Positions 51,258-60,391 are shown, counted from the first letter of the stretch. The stretch is 64,000 nt of DNA from Mesorhizobium sp. SOD10 (GCA_000824805.1 CCNA01000006.1:186001-250000); one strand, 5' to 3'. Notes: generated from the sequence alone by a model not told the origin. Program-made: numbers and translations.

Positions 51258-52739
51258 TCAGTCTGGTAGCGCCGCGGCCTTGATTTCCGCTCCGATGCGC
51301 AGCGTCTCACGCAGCAGGAGGTCGAGCTCGTCGCGGCGGGTGCGGTGGTTGGTGATCGCGACCCGCAGGCAGTGCTGCCCGTGCACCGTGGTGTCGGACA
51401 CGGCTGCAATGCCTTCTTCCTGCAGCCTGAGCATGATTTCGGTATTGAACGCCTTGAGCTGTTCCTCTGACGCGCCATCCAGCCGGTGGCGGAAGCTGAC
51501 GATGTTGATGGTGGTCGGCGCCATCAGCTCGAACGACGGCTCCGCCTCGATCAGCTGGGTGAGGTAGCGGGCCTGGGCGATGTTCTGGTCGATCAGTCGG
51601 CCGAACTTTTCGACGCCATGCTCCTTCAGCGCCATCCAGATCTTCAACGCGCGGAAACCGCGCGATGTTTGTAGCCCGTAATCGTGCAGCCACTCTCCGG
51701 AGGCGAGGCCGCGCGGCCTCGATTCCAGATATTCCGGCGTGACGGCAAAGGTTTTGCGATGCTGGGATGCGTCCCGCACCAGCGCGCAGCCGGCTTCGAA
51801 TGGCGCGTGCAGCCATTTGTGCGGATCGAGCGCGATCGAATCCGCCTGATCGATGCCTGCGACGAGCGATCTGTTTTCAGGTGCGATGGCGATCAGCGCG
51901 CCGATGCAGCCGTCGATATGGAACCAAAGGTCCTCCTCGGCAGCCAACACCGCCAGCGCCTGCAGGTCGTCGATCGCACCGGTGTTGACGGTGCCAGCCG
52001 TGCCGATCACGCAGGCCGGCTTGAAACCCGCCTCGCGATCCTCCGCGATTGCCGCTTTGAGCGCGGCGATATCGATGCGCAGACCGGCATCGGTCGGAAT
52101 CCGCCGCAGCGCCCGATTGCCGAGCCCGAGCGCCTCCATCGCCTTGCGGTGACACGAATGGACCTGGTCCGAGGCGTAGTAGCGCAACGGCTTCGGCATG
52201 GCGCCGACGCCACGTTCGCGCACGTCGATGCCGGCCTTGACGTTGCGCGCCACGGTCAGACCGATGAGGTTGGCCATCGAGCCGCCGCTGACCAGCGTGC
52301 CGCTTGCCGAGGCCGGAAATCCGACCATCTCCTTCATCCAGTTGACGACCTGACCGTCCATCAAGCCAGCGGCATGGTTGCCGCCCCCGAGATTGGAACC
52401 CTGGATCGCGGCAAGGAAGTCGCCGAGCGCGCCGGTGAAGTTGCTGGCCCCCATATACCAGGACCAGAAACGCGGATGGATGTTGCCCATCGGATAAGGC
52501 ATCACGTTGCGGGCGACATCGTCATAGACGTCGGCAATGAGCATCGGCTCGCGCGGCAGCGGCGCAGAAAAGAAGGTGCGGACATCGACCGGCATCTCGC
52601 GCCACACCGGACGGTCCCGGACATCCCTGAGATAAGCGACGGCGTCCTCGACGATCCGGTGCGAAAGGGCCTGCATATCGGCCCAATCTGGTGGATCGAG
52701 CGTTTCCTCCGCGACAACGGCTTCCTGCAGCGTGTCCAT
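51258..52739 (-). CDS. PLP-dependent group II decarboxylase
   Basis: A 493-residue cytoplasmic enzyme of the aromatic-amino-acid/glutamate/cysteine sulfinate decarboxylase fold. The PLP Lys is in ALDPHKWLHAPFEAG; the cofactor Asp and following strand are in LWFHIDGCIGALIA; the N-terminal HPRFWSWYMGASNF and LVSGGSMANLIGLTVAR are typical. The substrate cannot be read: the next gene on the strand upstream is cysK, so a cysteine-derived substrate (cysteine, cysteine sulfinate or cysteate) is an idea to test, with aromatic amino acids as the alternative. It lies 72 bp after cysK on the same strand, so the two probably form an operon; convergent with the first regulator (20 bp). Confidence 0.87.
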   Translation of the reverse strand: MDTLQEAVVAEETLDPPDWADMQALSHRIVEDAVAYLRDVRDRPVWREMPVDVRTFFSAPLPREPMLIADVYDDVARNVMPYPMGNIHPRFWSWYMGASNFTGALGDFLAAIQGSNLGGGNHAAGLMDGQVVNWMKEMVGFPASASGTLVSGGSMANLIGLTVARNVKAGIDVRERGVGAMPKPLRYYASDQVHSCHRKAMEALGLGNRALRRIPTDAGLRIDIAALKAAIAEDREAGFKPACVIGTAGTVNTGAIDDLQALAVLAAEEDLWFHIDGCIGALIAIAPENRSLVAGIDQADSIALDPHKWLHAPFEAGCALVRDASQHRKTFAVTPEYLESRPRGLASGEWLHDYGLQTSRGFRALKIWMALKEHGVEKFGRLIDQNIAQARYLTQLIEAEPSFELMAPTTINIVSFRHRLDGASEEQLKAFNTEIMLRLQEEGIAAVSDTTVHGQHCLRVAITNHRTRRDELDLLLRETLRIGAEIKAAALPD

Positions 52740-52811
52740 CAGTTTCTCCCCCGAGACATGCGAATCGGCCGCGGCGCCGCCGACCCGACGGGACGGCGGC
52801 GCCGCGCCTTC

Positions 52812-53897
52812 TCAGGCTTCGAACTGGCAGCTTGGCGTCGAGCGCGACAGCGCCGTTTCCTCGGCGTCCATCTCCGCCTCGATGCCATCGAAGAGCGGCG
52901 TCGACATGTAACGCTCGCCGGTATCGGGCAGCATGCACAGGATCACCGAGCCCGCCGGGGCCTTGCCCGCGATCTGCCGCGCGACGGCGAAGGTGGCGCC
53001 GCCGGAGATGCCGGTGAAGATACCTTCCTGCTGCGCCAGTGCCTTCGCCCATTTGATGCCATCGGGACCGGGGATCGGCACCACCTCGTCATAGTAGCGC
53101 CGGTCGATCGCTTCCTGCAGAACATTGGGGATAAAGTCCGGCGTCCAGCCCTGGATCGGATGCGGCTCGAAAGCCGGATGGCTGACGGCCGGCGCACCGC
53201 CGGCGCCGCGCTCCTGGGCCTTGCCGCTGCCGATCAGCTGCGCGTTCGCCGGCTCGGCCAGCACGATCTTCACCTCCGGCCGCTCGCGGCGCAGCACCCG
53301 GCCGACGCCGGCCACCGTGCCGCCGGTGCCGTAGCCGGTGACGAGCACGTCGAGACGCGACCCGGCGAAATCGTTGACGATCTCGCGGCCCGTGGTCGCC
53401 TCGTGGATGGCGGCATTGGCCTCGGTCTCGAACTGGCGCGCCAGGAACCAGCCATTAGCCTCGGCCAGCTCGACCGCTTTCTTATACATACCGAAGCCCT
53501 TCTGGGCGCGCGGCGTCAGCACCACCTTGGCGCCAAGCATGCGCATCAGCTTGCGGCGCTCGACGGAAAAGCTGTCGGCCATCGTCACCACAAGCGGGTA
53601 ACCTTTCTGCGCGCAGACCATGGCAAGGCCGATGCCGGTGTTGCCGCTCGTCGCCTCGACCACCGTCTGGCCGGGCTTGAGCTTACCGCTGCGCTCGCCT
53701 TCCTCGATGATGTTGAGGGCCAGCCGGTCCTTTACCGAGGCCGCCGGATTGAAGAATTCGGCCTTTACATAGATCGTCGCGTGACCCGGCCCGAGATTGT
53801 TGATGCGGATGACCGGCGTGTCGCCGACCGTGTCGAGAATGCTATCGAATAGCCGGCCGCGCCCGGCCGTGGTCCTGATTTTCAACTGATGCAACAT
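52812..53897 (-). CDS. cysK: Cysteine synthase (O-acetylserine sulfhydrylase)
   Basis: Makes cysteine from O-acetylserine and sulfide with PLP. The PLP Lys is in NPAASVKDRLALNII; the substrate loop is EATSGNTGIGLAMV; the phosphate-binding loop TGYGTGGTVAGVGRVL. At 361 residues it is longer than the usual 310-325, with a 15-residue N-terminal extension (MLHQLKIRTTAGRGR before LFDSILDTVG) and a C-terminal tail (ALSRSTPSCQFEA). The start ATG has GGAG about 9 bp upstream. A hairpin (TGCCGGT / ACCGGCA, 53924-53942) lies in the leader. First gene of the cysK-decarboxylase unit; divergent from the second regulator. Confidence 0.94.
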   Translation of the reverse strand: MLHQLKIRTTAGRGRLFDSILDTVGDTPVIRINNLGPGHATIYVKAEFFNPAASVKDRLALNIIEEGERSGKLKPGQTVVEATSGNTGIGLAMVCAQKGYPLVVTMADSFSVERRKLMRMLGAKVVLTPRAQKGFGMYKKAVELAEANGWFLARQFETEANAAIHEATTGREIVNDFAGSRLDVLVTGYGTGGTVAGVGRVLRRERPEVKIVLAEPANAQLIGSGKAQERGAGGAPAVSHPAFEPHPIQGWTPDFIPNVLQEAIDRRYYDEVVPIPGPDGIKWAKALAQQEGIFTGISGGATFAVARQIAGKAPAGSVILCMLPDTGERYMSTPLFDGIEAEMDAEETALSRSTPSCQFEA

Positions 53898-54071
53898 GCG
53901 GCTTTCTCCTCGATGTCCTCACGTGCCGGTTACAGACCGGCAGTTTTGGCGGCGCGGTTTCGACACCTGGCCGCGATAGGGTTTGCTCGACCTGCCGCAT
54001 ACGCGGCAACGGCGGCGTTCCGGCACGGAATGGGGCTGCCGGCTGCCTCCTGTCGTCTTTGGTGATAGAAT

Positions 54072-56144
54072 ATGGACCAACTGGTAAGCGTTGGAGAAAG
54101 CGTGGAAACATACGTGGAATCCACTCGACCGTGCATGGAGGGCAGCTCAGGCAGCCTTTCCGTGCGGTTGCTCGGGAAGCTGACGATCGCCCGTGACGGT
54201 GTGCCCGTCAGGCTCCCTTCCTCGCGCAAGCTGCGCGCGCTGCTCGCCTATCTGGCGCTGGCGCCCCACCCTGTCAGCCGCAGCCGTCTTTGCGAACTTC
54301 TCTGGGACGTGCCCAACGATCCGCGCGGCGAGTTGCGCTGGTGTCTGAGCAAGCTGCGTGCCGCGCTGGACGAACCGGGCTTGCGCCGGGTCGAGACGGA
54401 AGGCGACACCGTGGCGCTTCGCCTCGGCGGAGCGAGCGTCGATGCCGTCGAGGCCGCCGCAGCGGTGGCGGAAGGGATCGAGACGCTTCGCCTCGACCGT
54501 CTGCGGGCGCTTGCGCAACTGTTCGCCGGCGATTTTCTCGACGGGCTTGAGCTCGATCGCAGCCCGCATTTCGGCAGTTGGCTGACGGCGCAGCGCCGCC
54601 GTTTCAGTGCCTGCCATGTAGCGGTTCTGGAGCACATCATCAGTCTTGTCCCGCAGGGAGCCGATGAGGCCGGCGTCTATATCGACAAATGGCTGGAGCT
54701 TGCGCCCTTCGACGGCCGTGCCCATGTGGCGCTGCTGGAAAACCTGGCCCGGCGCGGACAGATCGGCGCCGGCGAGGAGCACCTTGCCACCGCAGCCGAG
54801 CTGTTTCACTCCGAAGAGCTGGATTTCACGCCGTTGCGTGAGGCGTGGCAGGAGATAAAAGCCCGCAATGCCAGCGCAACCCCATGCGCCCGATCCGGGC
54901 CGGCTTTCCCGCCCCCGGATCTGCCGGTCGCCGAGATCGAAACCGAACCGGCGGCGACGCGCCGGGCGTCGCTCGCGGTGATGCCGTTTGCGGAGAGCGC
55001 CGGCACTGGCGGCTTCCGTGGCGGACTGGCCGACGGCCTCACGCACGACATCATCACGCGGCTTGCCAAGCTTCGCGATTTCTTCGTCATCGCCCGTGGC
55101 TCGGTCTTTGCGCTCGCCGAGAAGAACATAGCGCCGGAAGACGCCGGACGCAGGCTGAATGTCGACTATGTCGCGACAGGCTCGGTGCGCAGCCTGCCGG
55201 GCCGGTTCATCGTCTCGGTCGAGCTTGTCGAGGTCCGCACGGCAAGGGTGGTCTGGGCCGAGACCTTCGAGCACAAGCCCGACGACATCTTCATCGTCAG
55301 CGAGAATATCGGCAACAGCATCGTCTCTTCCATCGCCGCCGAGATCGCGACGGTGGAGCGCAACCGCGCATTGCTGAAAGCGCCAAACTCGCTCAATGCC
55401 TGGGAGGCCTATCATCGCGGCCTCTGGCACATGTATCGCTTCACCCGCCAGGAAAACGAGCTGGCGCAGCATTTCTTCGGCGAGGCGCTGAAGCTGGACC
55501 CCACTTTCGCGCGCGCCCATGCCGGCATGTCGTTTACCCATTGGCAGAATGCTTTCCAGCGCTGGGGCGACCGCGATCGCGAAACCGCGCTTGCCTTCGA
55601 AAGCGCCGGCCAGAGTCTCTTGGTCGACGACCGCAACCCTGCCGCCCACTGGGCGATGGGCCGCGCGCTATGGCTGCGCGGCGAGCAGGACGGCGCGCTG
55701 CTGGAATTGGCGAATGCCGTCGATCTCAGCCCCAATTTCGCGCTCGGCCATTACGCGCTGTCCTTCGTCCATTCGCAGTCGGGCGATCCGCAATCGGCGA
55801 TCGGCTCATCCGACCATTCGCGCCATCTCAGCCCCTTCGACCCGTTGCTGTTCGGCATGATGGGCGCGCGCGCCATGGCGCATGCGCGGCTCGGCGAATT
55901 CGACGCGGCGGCCGAATGGGCGCTGAAGGCGGCCGCAAGACCGAACGCCCATGTCATCATCCTGGCGATCGCCGCCCATTGCCTGGCACTGGCGGGCCGG
56001 CAGGACGAGGCGCGCAGCTTCGCAGCCAGGATCCGCAACACTTGGCCCGACTATCGCGCCGACGATTTCATCGCCACGTTTCGCTTCGACCGGGACGGGG
56101 AAGCCCTGTTCCGCAAGGGCGCCAAGCTGATCGGGCTGAATTGA
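54072..56144 (+). CDS. BTAD-type winged-helix regulator with TolB-like and TPR domains (second of two)
   Basis: A 690-residue paralogue of the 49.2-kb regulator. Winged helix: LSVRLLGKLTIARDGVPVRL, RSRLCELLWDVPNDPRGELR; BTAD region to about 270 (YIDKWLELAPFDGRAHVALL); TolB-like part SLAVMPFAESAGTGGFRGGL and VDYVATGSVRSLPGRFIVSV; C-terminal TPRs (EALKLDPTFARAHAGMSFTH; SPFDPLLFGMMGARAM). ATG 54072 is used; GTG 54102 has a better ribosome site (GGAG, 6 bp). It faces away from cysK, with 174 bp between them, so it could control cysK and itself. The pair of regulators brackets the enzyme genes. Confidence 0.87.
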   Translation: MDQLVSVGESVETYVESTRPCMEGSSGSLSVRLLGKLTIARDGVPVRLPSSRKLRALLAYLALAPHPVSRSRLCELLWDVPNDPRGELRWCLSKLRAALDEPGLRRVETEGDTVALRLGGASVDAVEAAAAVAEGIETLRLDRLRALAQLFAGDFLDGLELDRSPHFGSWLTAQRRRFSACHVAVLEHIISLVPQGADEAGVYIDKWLELAPFDGRAHVALLENLARRGQIGAGEEHLATAAELFHSEELDFTPLREAWQEIKARNASATPCARSGPAFPPPDLPVAEIETEPAATRRASLAVMPFAESAGTGGFRGGLADGLTHDIITRLAKLRDFFVIARGSVFALAEKNIAPEDAGRRLNVDYVATGSVRSLPGRFIVSVELVEVRTARVVWAETFEHKPDDIFIVSENIGNSIVSSIAAEIATVERNRALLKAPNSLNAWEAYHRGLWHMYRFTRQENELAQHFFGEALKLDPTFARAHAGMSFTHWQNAFQRWGDRDRETALAFESAGQSLLVDDRNPAAHWAMGRALWLRGEQDGALLELANAVDLSPNFALGHYALSFVHSQSGDPQSAIGSSDHSRHLSPFDPLLFGMMGARAMAHARLGEFDAAAEWALKAAARPNAHVIILAIAAHCLALAGRQDEARSFAARIRNTWPDYRADDFIATFRFDRDGEALFRKGAKLIGLN

Positions 56145-56154
56145 GCCATTCAGC

Positions 56155-57192
56155 TTAATGCATCAGCGGGCCGCTGGCCTTCCGCCAGGCGTCGATGCCG
56201 CCCTGGATGTGGCGGGCACTGGCGATCCCGACATCCTGCGCCGCCTGCACCGCCATGGCCGAACGCTCGCCGAAGGCGCAATAGAACAGGATCTGCTTGC
56301 TCGTCGACTTCGCCAGTTCGTGCAGCATGCCGCCGGCGGCGATGTTCTCCTGCAGCCGCGCATAGGGCAAATGGATCGCGCCGGGAATGACGCCGTGGCG
56401 CTCGCGTTCGGATTGCTCGCGCAGGTCGATCAGCGCCACGTCGGGCCGCCCGACCAGCGCCAGCGCCTGCTGCGCGGTCACCGCCCAGCCGCGGCTGGCG
56501 ATGTCATCCTGGTGCAGCCCGACCCGCATATTGGCGGGCACGGCCACGTCCATCATTTTCGGGTTGGACAGATTGAGGTTGTTCATGATGTTCACATACT
56601 CATCGACCGACTTCACCTGCAGGCGCGGGTTGAAGGCCTTTTCCTCGCCGATCGTCGACACAGTCTCGCCCTTATAGTCATGCGCCGGGAAGATCAGCGT
56701 CTCGTCGGGCAGCTTGAGCAGGCGGCCGAAGATCGATTCATACTGCTGGCGCGGATCGCCGTTCTGGAAATCGGTGCGGCCGGTGCCGCGGATGAGCAGG
56801 GTGTCGCCGGTGAAGACCCGGTCCGGCAAGACGAAGCTGTAGGAATCGTCGGTATGGCCGGGCGTGTAGATCACGTCGAGCGCCAGCCCTTCGATCCCGA
56901 GCTTGTCGCCGTCGGCAAGCCGCATCGACACCACATCGGCCTTGGTCTGCTCGCCCATGACGGTCACGCAATGCGTCTTGTCGCGCAACGCGCCAAGGCC
57001 GGTGATGTGGTCGGCATGAAGATGCGTATCCACCGCTTTGACCAGCCTGAGATCGAGTTCGTTGACCAGTTGCAGGTAGCGGTCGACCTTTTCCAGCACC
57101 GGATCGATGATCAGCGCCTCGCCGCCCCTGCGGCTAGCGAGCAGATAGGAATAGGTGCCCGAAACGGAATCGAACAGCTGACGGAAGATCAT
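56155..57192 (-). CDS. Persulfide dioxygenase-rhodanese fusion (PRF-type MBL protein)
   Basis: A 345-residue two-domain protein. The metallo-beta-lactamase domain (1-235) has the ETHE1-type metal motif DTHLHADHITG, the second site GHTDDSYSF and FTGDTLLIRGTGRTDF, the persulfide-dioxygenase signature; the C-terminal rhodanese (about 255-345) has the active Cys loop YCAFGERSAMAV. ETHE1-like enzymes oxidise glutathione persulfide to sulfite, and fused rhodaneses pass sulfur to or from thiosulfate. It is the last gene after choXWV on the same strand (109 bp after choV), and converges on the second regulator. Natural fusions of this kind are known in Burkholderia. ATG 57192 fits the family start. 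Confidence 0.9.
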   Translation of the reverse strand: MIFRQLFDSVSGTYSYLLASRRGGEALIIDPVLEKVDRYLQLVNELDLRLVKAVDTHLHADHITGLGALRDKTHCVTVMGEQTKADVVSMRLADGDKLGIEGLALDVIYTPGHTDDSYSFVLPDRVFTGDTLLIRGTGRTDFQNGDPRQQYESIFGRLLKLPDETLIFPAHDYKGETVSTIGEEKAFNPRLQVKSVDEYVNIMNNLNLSNPKMMDVAVPANMRVGLHQDDIASRGWAVTAQQALALVGRPDVALIDLREQSERERHGVIPGAIHLPYARLQENIAAGGMLHELAKSTSKQILFYCAFGERSAMAVQAAQDVGIASARHIQGGIDAWRKASGPLMH

Positions 57193-57300
57193 TCGCGCCC
57201 CCTTTCGCCTGACGCCGGCAGTCCGGCTGTCGGCCAGTTTAGAACAAGCACGAGGTGCCCGCCAGCGGCGCACCTCAAGCTGCTCCAAAAAGGCAAAACC

Positions 57301-58482
57301 TTATCGCCTCAGCACGGCGCTCAGCACGTCGCGGATGCCGATCGAGCCGACGAAACGCGAGCCTTCGTCGAACAGCGCCACCGGCGCCGTCTGCGAGCGG
57401 TGCATGGCGAGCATCACCGTTTTCAGCGGCGTGCCGGGATTGGCCCAGAACACCTGGGCGCCCTCCTCCGGCTGGCGCTCGACATCGGCGCAGGAGACCC
57501 ACACCGCCGGCTTGCCGTCGCGCTCGGCGGCGGCCACAAGGCCGTGCTCGTCGATCTTGAAGCGGGTCGTCTTGCGCCGGTCGAGCCACACCCAGCCATC
57601 GTCGCCCTGCTCCAGGTCGCGGCGGTCCCGCATGACGTTCCACGCCGTCAGCACCGACAGCGGGTTCACATTGGCGATGAAGTCGCGGACATAGTCGTTG
57701 GCGGGCCTGAGCACGATGTCCTCCGGCGCGCCAGTCTGGACGATGCGGCCGCCCTCCATGATCGTGATGTGGCTGCCGATCTTCAGTGCCTCCTCGAGGT
57801 CGTGGCTGACGAAGATGATGGTCTTCTTCAGCTCCGCCTGGAGCTGAAGCAGTTCGTCCTGCAGCTTGGTGCGGATCAGCGGGTCGAGCGCCGAGAACGG
57901 CTCGTCCATCAAAAGGATCGGCGCTTCGGTGGCGAAGGCCCGGGCAAGGCCGACACGCTGCTGCATGCCGCCCGAAAGCTCATGGGCGTATTTCTTCGAC
58001 CATTGGTCGAGATGGACAAGCTGCAGCTGCTTCTGCACCCGCGCCTTGCGTTCCGCCTCCGGCACGCCGGCAAGCTCCAGGCCGAAGCCGACATTTTCCT
58101 CGACTGTGCGCCACGGCAGCAGGCCGAACTGCTGGAACACCATGGCCACCTGCTTCTGCCGCAGCCGGCGCAAGGTCGTCTCGTCGCAGGTGACGACATC
58201 GACGATACGGTCGCCGTCCTTGACCAGCACCTGGCCGCGCGACACGACGTTCAGCCGGTTGACGGCCCTGAGCAGCGTCGACTTGCCCGAACCGGACAGG
58301 CCCATCAGCACCGAGATCTCGCCTTCATGCACGGTGAGGCTGGCGCCGGCGCATCCAAGCACATTGCCGGTCTTTTCGAGGATCTCTGCACGCGTGGCGC
58401 CCTGGTCGATCAGCGCCAGCGAACCGGCCTGATCGGCGCCGAAGACGATGTCCACATTCTTGAAATCAACCGCGACGGTCAT
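57301..58482 (-). CDS. choV: Choline ABC transporter ATPase
   Basis: A 393-residue ABC ATPase of the choline/glycine betaine/proline class. Walker A LMGLSGSGKSTLLRAVNRLN, signature HELSGGMQQRVGLARA, Walker B ILLMDEPFSALDPLIRTKL. A C-terminal CBS-domain region (about 280-390, ending RFVSIGIRDVLSAVLRR-like VGSIGIRDVLSAVL) suggests gating by ionic strength or a nucleotide, as in OpuA. It overlaps choW by 4 bp. The operon order choX-choW-choV matches S. meliloti. Confidence 0.95.
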   Translation of the reverse strand: MTVAVDFKNVDIVFGADQAGSLALIDQGATRAEILEKTGNVLGCAGASLTVHEGEISVLMGLSGSGKSTLLRAVNRLNVVSRGQVLVKDGDRIVDVVTCDETTLRRLRQKQVAMVFQQFGLLPWRTVEENVGFGLELAGVPEAERKARVQKQLQLVHLDQWSKKYAHELSGGMQQRVGLARAFATEAPILLMDEPFSALDPLIRTKLQDELLQLQAELKKTIIFVSHDLEEALKIGSHITIMEGGRIVQTGAPEDIVLRPANDYVRDFIANVNPLSVLTAWNVMRDRRDLEQGDDGWVWLDRRKTTRFKIDEHGLVAAAERDGKPAVWVSCADVERQPEEGAQVFWANPGTPLKTVMLAMHRSQTAPVALFDEGSRFVGSIGIRDVLSAVLRR

Positions 58483-59333
58483 TTCTTGCCTCCAACGCCG
58501 ATGCGGGTCATGCGGTCGAGCACGATGGCAAGCACGACGATGGCGAGGCCCGCCTCAAGCCCGAGATCGATGCGGCGCGAGCCGAGCGCGCGGTTGATTT
58601 CCGTGCCGAGGCCGCCGGCGCCGATCAGCGCGGCGAACACCACCATCGACAGCGACAGCATGATCGATTGCGTCAGGCCCGCCATGATGGTCGGCAGCGC
58701 CGAGGGCAGCTCCACCTTCCACAGAAGCTGGCGCTTGGTGGCGCCGAAGGCCTCGCCCGCTTCGATGATTGCCTTGGGCACGGAAACCACACCGAGATGG
58801 GTGAGCCGCACGGCCGTTGGGATCACGAAGATGATGGTGACGATGAGGCCGGGCGCGTTGCCGAGGCCGAACAGGGTGAGCACCGGGATCAGGTAGACGA
58901 AGGTCGGCAGCGTCTGCATCAGGTCGAGCACCGGCAGCATGACGCGGTAGACCTTCGGTTTGTGCGCGGCCCAGATCCCGAGCGGCACGCCGATGGCCAT
59001 CGCCATGGCGGCGGCGGCAACCACCAGCACCAGCGTCTGCACCGTCTGTTTCCACAGATTCTGGTTGATGATGAAGATCAGGCCGAGGAAGACGCCGATG
59101 GCAAGCGGCCGCGAACGCTGCAAGAGCCAGGCGATGATGGCGATGACCAGCGCCAGCAGCACCGGCGGCACCATCAGCAGGAGGTTCACCGCCCCGTCGA
59201 GGATGAAGTTCAGCCCGTTTGAGAACGCCCGGAAGATGGTGTCGAAATTGTCGGTCAGGAAGCCGAAGAACGCCTTGCCCCATGGCCCGATCGGGATCTT
59301 GTAATCGGTCAGGAATTTAGAAATCGGATCCAT
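58479..59333 (-). CDS. choW: Choline ABC transporter permease
   Basis: A 284-residue inner-membrane permease with about six to seven helices, e.g. LLLMVPPVLLALVIAIIAWL and LVLVVAAAAMAMAIGVPLGI. The EAA-type cytoplasmic loop reads IEAGEAFGATKRQLLWKVEL and meets the ATPase. It is separated from choX by 122 bp containing a strong hairpin, which should reduce its expression relative to the binding protein. Confidence 0.95.
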   Translation of the reverse strand: MDPISKFLTDYKIPIGPWGKAFFGFLTDNFDTIFRAFSNGLNFILDGAVNLLLMVPPVLLALVIAIIAWLLQRSRPLAIGVFLGLIFIINQNLWKQTVQTLVLVVAAAAMAMAIGVPLGIWAAHKPKVYRVMLPVLDLMQTLPTFVYLIPVLTLFGLGNAPGLIVTIIFVIPTAVRLTHLGVVSVPKAIIEAGEAFGATKRQLLWKVELPSALPTIMAGLTQSIMLSLSMVVFAALIGAGGLGTEINRALGSRRIDLGLEAGLAIVVLAIVLDRMTRIGVGGKK

Positions 59334-59396
59334 CTTTCCCCTCTCGGCTTCGCCGCGCTTGCCGCACGGTCATCCTCTCACGTCTCCAGGCATATG

Positions 59397-59430
59397 AAAA
59401 AGGGCAGCCTCTTCAAGGGCTGCCCTTTTC
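59397..59430 (-). terminator. Intercistronic hairpin between choX and choW
   Basis: AAAAGGGCAGCC / GGCTGCCCTTTT, a perfect 12-bp stem with a 7-9 nt loop (CTCTTCAAG region), with A/T ends on both sides. It lies 26 bp after the choX stop. It looks like a partial terminator or RNA-stabilising hairpin that lets the binding protein be made in excess of the permease. Confidence 0.85.
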
Positions 59431-59455
59431 CGGAATTATGCCGGTCCCAAGCGGA

Positions 59456-60391
59456 TCAGCCCCCGAGCGCGGTCTTGACGGCCGCAGCCGCGTCGCCGCC
59501 GTCGAAGGTGGTGACGCCGGCGATCCAGGGCGTGATCGCGTCCTGATGCTTCTTCAGCCAGTCGGTCGCCACCGTCTGCGGGTCGCCACCTTTCAGGATC
59601 GCGTCCATCATCTCGCCTTCCATGTCGAGATTGAACTTCAGGTTGGCAATGAATTTGCCGGCGTTCGGGCATTCAGTGGTGTAGCCCTTGCGCACGATGG
59701 TGTAGACGGTGGCGGCGCCGAAACCGCTGTCGCCCATGCCGTCGAGATAGGTGATCTTCATGGCGCCCATCACTGGATGCGGCGTCCAGCCGAGGAAGGC
59801 GATCCACTCATTGTTCTTCATCGACTGCTCGGCCTGCGTCAGCATGCCGGCCTCCGAGGACTCGACCAGCTCGAACCCGGCCAGATTGTCCTTCGGGTTC
59901 TTGATCATGTCGAGGATGATGCGGTTGCCGTCATTGCCGGCCTCGATGCCGTAGATCTTGCCGTTGAACTTGTCCTTGAACTTGCCGAGATCGGTCAGCG
60001 TCTTGACGCCGGCGTCCGCGACATAGTTGGGCACGACGATGCCGTAGCCGGCGCCGGTCAGGTTGGTGCTGATCGTCTCGATCGAGCCCTCTTTGGTATA
60101 GTCCTTGATGTCGTTGGTCATCGACGGCATCCAGTTGCCGAGGAAGACGTCGAGGTCCTTGTTCTTCAGCGAGGCCATGGTCACCGGCACCGAAAGCTGG
60201 ATCGTCTGCGGCTCATAGCCGAGCGCGGTGAGCAGCACCGAGGCGAGCCCCGTGGTGGCCTGGATGTCGGTCCAGCCGACGTCGGAGAGCCGAACCGCCT
60301 TGCAGCTCGCCGGATCGCCGGCATAAGCGGCGGTCGTGGACAGAAGCGCCGCGAGGCCGAGGCCTGCGACGAAAGATTTCATACGCGACAT
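59456..60391 (-). CDS. choX: Choline-binding periplasmic protein
   Basis: A 311-residue substrate-binding protein with signal peptide (MKSFVAGLGLAALLSTTAAYA, cleaved before GDPAS). The mature protein starts ASCKAVRLSDVGWTDIQATT and continues LDVFLGNWMPSMTNDIKDY, IEAGNDGNRIILDMIKNP, NNEWIAFLGWTPHPVMGAM: Trp/Tyr-rich segments consistent with the aromatic cage that holds a quaternary amine. It matches the ChoX family of rhizobia, which takes up choline as carbon, nitrogen and osmoprotectant precursor. ATG 60391 is used (MSRMKSF), ATG 60382 also possible. Confidence 0.95.
   Translation of the reverse strand: MSRMKSFVAGLGLAALLSTTAAYAGDPASCKAVRLSDVGWTDIQATTGLASVLLTALGYEPQTIQLSVPVTMASLKNKDLDVFLGNWMPSMTNDIKDYTKEGSIETISTNLTGAGYGIVVPNYVADAGVKTLTDLGKFKDKFNGKIYGIEAGNDGNRIILDMIKNPKDNLAGFELVESSEAGMLTQAEQSMKNNEWIAFLGWTPHPVMGAMKITYLDGMGDSGFGAATVYTIVRKGYTTECPNAGKFIANLKFNLDMEGEMMDAILKGGDPQTVATDWLKKHQDAITPWIAGVTTFDGGDAAAAVKTALGG

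Noticed and set aside
56158..58896. 912-codon open frame on the plus strand
   Set aside because: It is antisense to the persulfide dioxygenase fusion and choV, which have clear motifs. Long antisense frames are expected in GC-rich DNA where reverse-strand stops are rare, and its product is Arg/His/Asp-rich with no domain.
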